From contig CAKUFW010000065.1 of NCBI GenBank assembly GCA_934650975.1, forward strand, positions 1-11,009: 11,009 bases of DNA. The letters run 5' to 3'. This DNA is from an uncultured Collinsella sp. (GTDB taxonomy: Bacteria; Actinomycetota; Coriobacteriia; Coriobacteriales; Coriobacteriaceae). A model generated the notes under the pieces. The model did no database searches and was not told the DNA's origin. It was given only the letters and a program-made list of their open reading frames with translations. A program made the translations under genes and the position numbers. Positions 7,462 to 11,009 of the stretch are shown piece after piece; within the stretch, counting starts at the first letter, position 1, and each line of letters opens with the position of its first letter.

Positions 7462-7571
7462 ACCGGTCCTTTCGAGCATTTGCGTTGGGGCAAGTTTACT
7501 CCTATGAAACCGGTGGGATTTGCTCGAAACGGGCTCGAAAAACTCTTTTCAAAATTCTTGAAAATTGGGGC

Positions 7572-7600
7572 TTGCATCGCGTGGCGTTCCTTGCAATAAT
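7572..7600 (+). promoter_or_regulatory. Promoter of the tRNA cluster
   Basis: TTGCAT (7572-7577) and AATAAT (7595-7600) are 17 bp apart, with a predicted start near 7607, about 20 bp before the first tRNA. It is among the best consensus matches in the window, as expected for stable RNA genes. Confidence 0.65.
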
Positions 7601-7627
7601 AGTCGAGCGCGAAGCGCACAGGACACG

Positions 7628-7704
7628 GTGGGTGTAGCTCAGTTGGCTAGAGCGACGGGTTGTGGTCCCGTAGGTCGAGGGTTCGAGTCCCTTTACCCAC
7701 CCCA
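7628..7704 (+). tRNA. tRNA-His (GTG)
   Basis: A full cloverleaf is visible: acceptor GTGGGTG/TACCCAC with one G-T pair, D stem GCTC/GAGC, anticodon stem ACGGG/CCCGT around loop TTGTGGT (anticodon GTG), T arm with TTCGAGT, and an encoded CCA at 7702-7704. C73 at 7701 can pair with the extra G at 7627, the -1 G that identifies histidine tRNA. Confidence 0.95.
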
Positions 7705-7726
7705 GTTCTTGCTTCGTGTTGATATC

Positions 7727-7802
7727 GGGTCGTTAGCTCAGTTGGTAGAGCAGGGGACTCTTAATCCCAAGGTCCAGGGTTCGACCCCCTGACGGCCCAC
7801 CA
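7727..7802 (+). tRNA. tRNA-Lys (CTT), copy 1
   Basis: Acceptor GGGTCGT/ACGGCCC, D stem GCTC/GAGC, anticodon loop CTCTTAA (anticodon CTT, reading AAG) and T arm CAGGG/CCCTG with TTCGACC are all present, with an encoded CCA. The outermost anticodon-stem pair is G27-A43, a mismatch found in both copies. It lies 22 bp after tRNA-His, so the genes are probably transcribed together. Confidence 0.95.
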
Positions 7803-7815
7803 CACGATATCTCCT

Positions 7816-7841
7816 CTAAAGTCCGTCACAACGGACTTTAG
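7816..7841 (+). other. Perfect hairpin between the two tRNA-Lys genes
   Basis: CTAAAGTCCGT (7816-7826) and ACGGACTTTAG (7831-7841) pair over 11 bp around a CACA loop. The sequence after it has only TTT, so it is a poor terminator. It may instead be a processing signal that separates the two tRNAs in a common precursor, or a partial attenuator. Confidence 0.7.
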
Positions 7842-7845
7842 CTTT

Positions 7846-7921
7846 GGGTCGTTAGCTCAGTTGGTAGAGCAGGGGACTCTTAATCCCAAGGTCCAGGGTT
7901 CGACCCCCTGACGGCCCACCA
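7846..7921 (+). tRNA. tRNA-Lys (CTT), copy 2
   Basis: This gene is identical over all 76 bases to the copy at 7727, with the same anticodon CTT, G27-A43 mismatch and encoded CCA. Its 3' end (7902-7921) is the start of a 25-bp sequence repeated at 8079-8103, which suggests it has served as an integration target. Confidence 0.95.
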
Positions 7922-7926
7922 AAGCA
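7902..7926 (+). repeat. Putative attachment site, proximal copy in tRNA-Lys 3' end
   Basis: This 25-bp segment spans the T-arm 3' half, acceptor end, CCA and five bases beyond. It matches 8079-8103 at 24 of 25 positions in the same orientation. Tyrosine-recombinase elements commonly integrate at tRNA 3' ends and leave such direct repeats. The repeat is certain; its att role is inferred, as no integrase gene is in view. Confidence 0.6.
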
Positions 7927-7930
7927 TGTT

Positions 7931-7962
7931 AAGACGGTCAACGAAAGTTGGCCGTCTTTTTT
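7931..7962 (+). terminator. Intrinsic terminator of the tRNA cluster
   Basis: Arms 7931-7942 and 7947-7958 pair over 12 bp (one G-T) around a GAAA tetraloop, followed by six T residues (7957-7962). It lies 9 bp after the second tRNA-Lys. Confidence 0.92.
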
Positions 7963-8096
7963 GTTGGCCTCGCATGGGGTCGAACCCGAAAGGGCGCGAA
8001 GCTAAGGAAATGCGTAAGCATTTACCAGCGCAGCGCGCAAGGCGCGAAGCGCCGCAGCGGCCGCCTGCGCAGCAGGCTGACCCCCTGACGGCCAAC
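7963..8096. other. Foldable GC-rich insert between the tRNA-Lys end copies
   Basis: The ends can pair: GTTGGCC (7963-7969) with GGCCAAC (8090-8096), then GGGGTC (7976-7981) with GACCCC (8079-8084). Inside are several small hairpins: CCC-GAAA-GGG (7985-7994), AAATGC-GTAA-GCATTT (8008-8023), GGCGC-GAA-GCGCC (8041-8053) and GCCTGC-GCA-GCAGGC (8063-8077). The left end resembles an inverted copy of the tRNA T arm. No coding region is supported. It could be a decayed element remnant, a REP-like repeat or a structured RNA. Confidence 0.45.
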
Positions 8097-8103
8097 CAAA
8101 GCA
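8079..8103 (+). repeat. Putative attachment site, distal copy of tRNA-Lys 3' end
   Basis: A direct copy of 7902-7926 with one substitution (C to A in the acceptor end). No tRNA body precedes it, so it is a fragment, not a gene. It ends 11 bp before the dinD stop codon. It probably marks the far end of a lost integrated element. Confidence 0.6.
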
Positions 8104-8114
8104 ACCCGGTATAT

Positions 8115-8975
8115 TTACAAATTGAGTCTGCCCTGTGGATCGGTGAAGCCGTCCGTACCCTCTTTGAGTTTCTTCTCGTCTGCTTTCACGCGGCGCTCGA
8201 GTTTTTTCGTGTCCTCGGCAGGCGGCAGATTCTCGGGGACAATTCCGCGGTCGAGGAGACTGCCGCGCACACTTGTGTTGTTCTCGATGTGCTCTTGCTT
8301 GATCTGGTCTAGACCGTACAGGTCGTGCTCCTCGGCGTTGAAGGCTGTCATCGAGTTCGTGAGGTCTTTTGCTTTGATGAGGACATCGGCCAACCTGTCC
8401 GCTAGCGCCGCGCTCTTGGGCACGCCAAGCTGCTGCTTCATTTCCGCCGTGCTTTTGCCGCCGAATAACGCCTCGTCGCCCTTCGACTTGATGATCGCAA
8501 ATCCTTTGGAGTCCACGCCGCGCTTGAACGCGATGCCCGAGAGCTGTTTCTCTGAATCGGATAGCGAGTGGCGCGCCTGCAATCGCTGAATCTCGGCGAA
8601 GCGTTGCTCTATGAGCTCCTGACGACGTGTCTGTACGGCAAAGTAAGCCTGGGCGAGTGCGATCTCCGGCTTGTTCGGGTCTCCGTTCTGGGCGATTAAA
8701 TAGCACGCATAGCGAGTCAGTTTATAGTCTTTGACGGCCTTTTGACCTATTCCGGTTGGGACTATTTTGCTGGTCTCAGCAAAATAGGAAACAACTGGCA
8801 TTTTGTTGACTTCACACGATGCCATAGCCCTCTATATCGCAGTCTCAAAATTTCGCCATTGGGTGTATCCGAGGGGTTCCATTAAATCTCGTGCGAGCCA
8901 GTACTCGACGCCGTCTTCTACATGGGCGTAGCTGTCAAGTTCGACACGCCATTTCTCGATGTCCCGACTGTCCAT
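8115..8975 (-). pseudogene. dinD: dinD (DNA-damage-inducible protein D) interrupted by an in-frame amber codon
   Basis: DinD in E. coli is SOS-induced and acts on RecA filaments. Read from the ATG at 8975, which has AGGAAGAG just upstream, the frame gives a 286-residue DinD-like protein, the usual family length, except that codon 48 (8832-8834) is TAG. The N-terminal part has the BRO/DinD-type pattern WLARDLMEPLGYTQWRNFETAI, and the frame resumes without shift into RAMASCEVN. The conserved core LTRYACYLIAQNGDP (86-100) and YFAVQTRRQEL (111-121) follow, then a charged C-terminus with a Lys-rich end. The aligned position in E. coli DinD is Glu, so GAG to TAG is the simplest cause. From the internal ATG at 8825 a 236-residue frame (8115-8825) remains open, with AGAGGG upstream that could support re-initiation, but that product would lack the N-terminal domain. 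No GAAC-N4-GTTC LexA box is visible upstream. It sits next to the tRNA-Lys repeats and may be acquired. Confidence 0.85.
8832..8834 (-). other. In-frame TAG codon within dinD
   Basis: The minus-strand codons around it read ACT GCG ATA TAG AGG GCT ATG. Both sides are in one frame and both match DinD, so this is a point nonsense change (or sequencing error), not a frameshift or insertion. Confidence 0.85.
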
Positions 8976-9020
8976 ATCTCTTCCTCTCCGGTCGTTGTCT
9001 ACGCGGACTTTGTCGACTCT

Positions 9021-9039
9021 GTATTCAGAATGAGAATAC
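9021..9039. promoter_or_regulatory. Inverted repeat upstream of dinD
   Basis: GTATTC (9021-9026) and GAATAC (9034-9039) are perfect inverted half-sites around a 7-bp spacer, about 45 bp upstream of the dinD start. The geometry suits a dimeric repressor. It does not match the usual Gram-positive LexA consensus, so the regulator is unknown. Confidence 0.4.
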
Positions 9040-9057
9040 TCGCCCGTGCGGACAAGA

Positions 9058-9093
9058 ATGGGCCCCGTGTCGCTTCGAGCTCACGGGACCCAT
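9058..9093. other. GC-rich hairpin downstream of the flavoprotein gene
   Basis: Arms 9058-9069 and 9082-9093 pair over 12 bp with one mismatch and a 12-nt loop. It lies about 40 bp beyond the flavoprotein stop on the minus strand. There is no T-run, so it is at best a Rho-assisted or 3'-protecting structure. Confidence 0.5.
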
Positions 9094-9134
9094 CAATATC
9101 GAGAAGTTGTGTTCTGTTCTAGATAGGTGCCAGC

Positions 9135-10661
9135 TTAGTCGGCTCGATAGTGTGATCCGAGGCTTTCGGTTCTTTTGCGCATGGCTTTGACCATTTCGGT
9201 TGCCAGCAGCAGCTGCGATTGTAGACGCGCGAGGGCTGCGACTTCGCTGTCCTGGGCTTTCTGTGTGCTCAAGGTCGTTGCCTCCGTCTTCAAGCCCTCA
9301 AGCTCGTGTAGTGCCTTGGATAGGCCCATCTCGGTGCGGTTGATCATGCAATAGGTACTCATCGTATGCTTAAGGCTGCGTGTCAGGCGTTCGGCATCTG
9401 TTGTGGCAATGCCGTACTGGGGGAGGGCGATATCCGCCTTCAGGGCTGCCTCAGGTGCATTCTGTGCTGCCTGGGCTGCCGATGCGCCCGCGATGCGCCC
9501 AAACACGATGCCGTTGGCGCTTGACAGGCCGCCAATGCGATCGGCGCCGTGCATGCCGCCCGTGGCCTCACCGCAAGCGTAGAGGCCCTCAACACCCGTG
9601 AAACTCGTCTTGTCGATCTTGACACCGCCATTAGCGGCGTGGGCGTACATCGCTACGCGCATCTCATCGGTCGGGGCAATGCCGTGCTCGTCCTGAAGCC
9701 ATGTGGCAAAGGTCTGTACAAATTCGGGAACATCCTCGCGGGGGAAGTCGTAGTGGAGTGCCAGGCCTTCGGTACCTGCCTGATCGATGACGAGATCGAT
9801 GGCGCGGGAGCCCAAGCGTGAGGTGAAGGGGCCGTATCCGGAGCGCTGCTCAAGCAGATCGTCCAGCTTGTCGTCAGCAATATCGACAGGCTGATCGAAC
9901 TTGACGTAGCGCCAGGTCTTCTCGTTAAAGACAAGGTTGTGCTTTGGCTCTATGAAGCCGGGCATCATCTGCATGAATTCTATATTAGTAAGGGAGGCGC
10001 CGTGCGCCAGGGCGATGGCCTGCGAGGAGCTGAGCACATCAGACGACGTAAGGCTGCGCTCGAACAGTCCGCCCGTGCCGCCGGCGGCAATAATCGTTGC
10101 CTTGGCGTCGATGGACGCGAGGCATTCCTCGGTGCGGTCGTAGAGCACGGCCCCGGTGATTCGGCCGTCCGTGGCCTCAACAAGGTCGATAAGCTCATGG
10201 CGGGGGAGCAGACGAATGCCGAGTAATTCTATCTGGGCTGTCAGAGCGTCCTCAAGGGGCTTGCGGGTGAGACCGCGCCACAAACGCGTCTTATGGTCAA
10301 AGCAGGGGATAAACTGCTTTTGCTGGGCGCTCTCGGCACTTTGCGGACGCTGGAGTTCAACGCCCAGATCTTGCTCGAGCCAGGTAATCGCCTGAGGAAT
10401 GCCGTGGACAAATGTCTGGACGAGCGTGGGGTCGGCAACGCCGCCGCCGACTGCGAGAATGGTGTCGATCAGGTCCTGCTCGTCGGCCATGTCGGTGGGA
10501 CCGATGAGGCCCAGGCCCCAGGTGCCGGGGAAGAAGCTCGATCCGCTCATGGTCTTTCCGGCGCTCGCCACGGTGACGGTTGCGCCCGCGCGGGCCGCCT
10601 CAATGGCGGAGCAGAGGCCTGCAATGCCCGATCCAATTACCAGTACATCAGTCGATTCCAT
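9135..10661 (-). CDS. Divergent flavoprotein of the fumarate reductase / L-aspartate oxidase superfamily
   Basis: The 508-residue product belongs to the FAD_binding_2 group. An N-terminal dinucleotide fold (DVLVIGSGIAGL, 5-16, with G10, G12, G15) is followed by a cap region. IIAAGGTGGLFERS (190-203) is the second FAD motif, and GVEGLYACGEATGGMHGADRIGG (356-378) the third, with an H at 341 and R375 at positions equivalent to active-site residues. The C-terminal helices end in RTESLGSHYRAD, echoing the ResRG-H-R-D signature. The segment aligned with the catalytic FNQFHPT of NadB and FrdA reads FMQMMPG (229-235), so the usual histidine is missing, and no RGEGA-like proton-donor arginine motif is visible. 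It is therefore unlikely to be a standard aspartate oxidase or fumarate reductase. No twin-arginine or lipoprotein signal and no FMN-binding domain is present, so it is probably cytoplasmic. The ATG at 10661 has AAAGGA 5 nt upstream. No nadA or nadC lies beside it. Confidence 0.85.
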   Translation of the reverse strand: MESTDVLVIGSGIAGLCSAIEAARAGATVTVASAGKTMSGSSFFPGTWGLGLIGPTDMADEQDLIDTILAVGGGVADPTLVQTFVHGIPQAITWLEQDLGVELQRPQSAESAQQKQFIPCFDHKTRLWRGLTRKPLEDALTAQIELLGIRLLPRHELIDLVEATDGRITGAVLYDRTEECLASIDAKATIIAAGGTGGLFERSLTSSDVLSSSQAIALAHGASLTNIEFMQMMPGFIEPKHNLVFNEKTWRYVKFDQPVDIADDKLDDLLEQRSGYGPFTSRLGSRAIDLVIDQAGTEGLALHYDFPREDVPEFVQTFATWLQDEHGIAPTDEMRVAMYAHAANGGVKIDKTSFTGVEGLYACGEATGGMHGADRIGGLSSANGIVFGRIAGASAAQAAQNAPEAALKADIALPQYGIATTDAERLTRSLKHTMSTYCMINRTEMGLSKALHELEGLKTEATTLSTQKAQDSEVAALARLQSQLLLATEMVKAMRKRTESLGSHYRAD

Positions 10662-10798
10662 CGGATTCCTTTCTCGTCCGGCGCATTGTCGCACGAGTCC
10701 TCGTCAAAGGCACCGAAAAGATTCCGCTAATCGGTAAAGGGCCGATATCACAGGTGGGCGTCGCTGGCGCTTGGACGCTCCATCGCATCCCCTCAATA

Positions 10799-10865
10799 AG
10801 TTGCGGTGGAATATGGACTGCTTTGGCTCATATGGGGGCTAATCAGTCTGTATTTCACCGCAACT
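10799..10865. repeat. 67-bp imperfect inverted repeat upstream of the flavoprotein gene
   Basis: Arms 10799-10820 and 10844-10865 (22 bp each, beginning AGTTGCGGTG and ending CCGCAACT) match as reverse complements at 19 of 22 positions, around a 23-bp spacer. The three mismatches all become G-U pairs if the plus strand is transcribed. It could be a paired operator, a small palindromic element or a structured RNA. The rest of the 300-bp gap between the flavoprotein start and the terminator at 10900 shows only a weak ATCGG/CCGAT hairpin at 10730-10746 and no convincing promoter. Confidence 0.7.
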
Positions 10866-10892
10866 GATATATCGGCGTTAGTTTCCATCAGG

Positions 10893-10929
10893 AATAAAAA
10901 GAGCCGCTACCCGGGTGGATAGCGGCTCT
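10893..10929 (-). terminator. Intrinsic terminator of the partial right-edge gene
   Basis: AGAGCCGCTA (10900-10909) and TAGCGGCTCT (10920-10929) form a 10-bp stem with two further inner pairs. On the minus strand it runs into TTTTTATTCC. It lies 34 bp after the stop codon of the gene entering from the right. Confidence 0.88.
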
Positions 10930-10963
10930 AAAGCTCAACTATATGAGCATCGCGCGGGCGCGA

Positions 10964-11009
10964 TTAGGCCTTGAGGGCCTCCTCGACGGCGACAGCGCAG
11001 GCGACGGTG
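10964..11009 (-). CDS. 3' end of an unidentified minus-strand gene (partial)
   Basis: The minus strand from the edge reads TVACAVAVEEALKA and then TAA (10966-10964). The frame is open to the window edge and ends just before a good terminator, which supports it as a real C-terminus. Fifteen codons are too few to name the protein. Confidence 0.6.
   Translation of the reverse strand, partial: TVACAVAVEEALKA

Noticed and set aside
6817..7599. 260-codon plus-strand frame opposite the aminotransferase
   Set aside because: Antisense shadow of a gene with all catalytic residues in place.
7880..8104. 74-codon minus-strand frame across tRNA-Lys and the repeat
   Set aside because: It translates the complement of a tRNA gene (AVRGS repeated twice reflects the duplicated tRNA end), a known source of false proteins.
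9058..9093. Hairpin as an intrinsic terminator for the flavoprotein gene
   Set aside because: The stem is good but no T-run follows on either strand.
8891..9190. 99-codon plus-strand frame opposite the dinD 5' end
   Set aside because: It overlaps the minus-strand DinD N-terminal coding region and the end of the flavoprotein gene, and shows no domain or ribosome-binding site.

Overview
The window reads as ordinary bacterial chromosome from a high-G+C, gut-type actinobacterium. The best fit is Coriobacteriia, probably Collinsella or a close relative. That placement is inference from the style of the sequence: a Rho factor with a very long Ala/Pro/Lys/Arg-rich N-terminal extension, Ala-rich proteins, G/C-ending codons, tRNA genes that encode their own CCA, and compact intrinsic terminators. 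No ribosomal RNA or taxon-specific marker is present to confirm it.

Left part (1-5245), plus strand. A 288-bp leader carries a 40-bp perfect palindrome and a sigma70-like promoter. It is followed by rho (289-2889), which ends at a strong intrinsic terminator. A second promoter drives a two-gene operon: an unrecognised two-helix membrane protein with a long Ala/Pro-rich tail (3203-4675) and a VanZ-family membrane protein (4683-5132). The VanZ stop codon lies inside a 16-bp terminator stem whose flanks allow termination in both directions, so it also serves the convergent gene to its right.

Middle part (5246-7479), minus strand. A ROK-family sugar kinase, most like fructokinase, and a class I PLP aminotransferase sit in separate transcription units, divided by a terminator at 6211-6251. 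Palindromic and direct-repeat sequences in front of the kinase look like a regulatory site.

Right part (7560-9134). A tRNA cluster (His-GTG, then two identical Lys-CTT genes) has a clear promoter and a clear terminator. Directly behind it, a 25-bp near-perfect copy of the tRNA-Lys 3' end recurs 177 bp downstream, the classic sign of integration at a tRNA gene. The DNA between the copies can fold into a closed, branched structure. Beyond it lies a dinD gene (DNA-damage-inducible protein D) that is full length but interrupted by one in-frame amber codon near its N-terminus. This is the most accessory-like and most interesting part of the window.

Right end (9135-11009), minus strand. A divergent flavoprotein of the fumarate reductase/L-aspartate oxidase superfamily is preceded by a 67-bp imperfect inverted repeat. 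A terminator follows, then the last codons of another minus-strand gene that runs off the edge.

I see no CRISPR array, insertion sequence, integrase or defence cassette. Apart from the tRNA-Lys/dinD region and a few strong inverted repeats, the window looks like housekeeping DNA.
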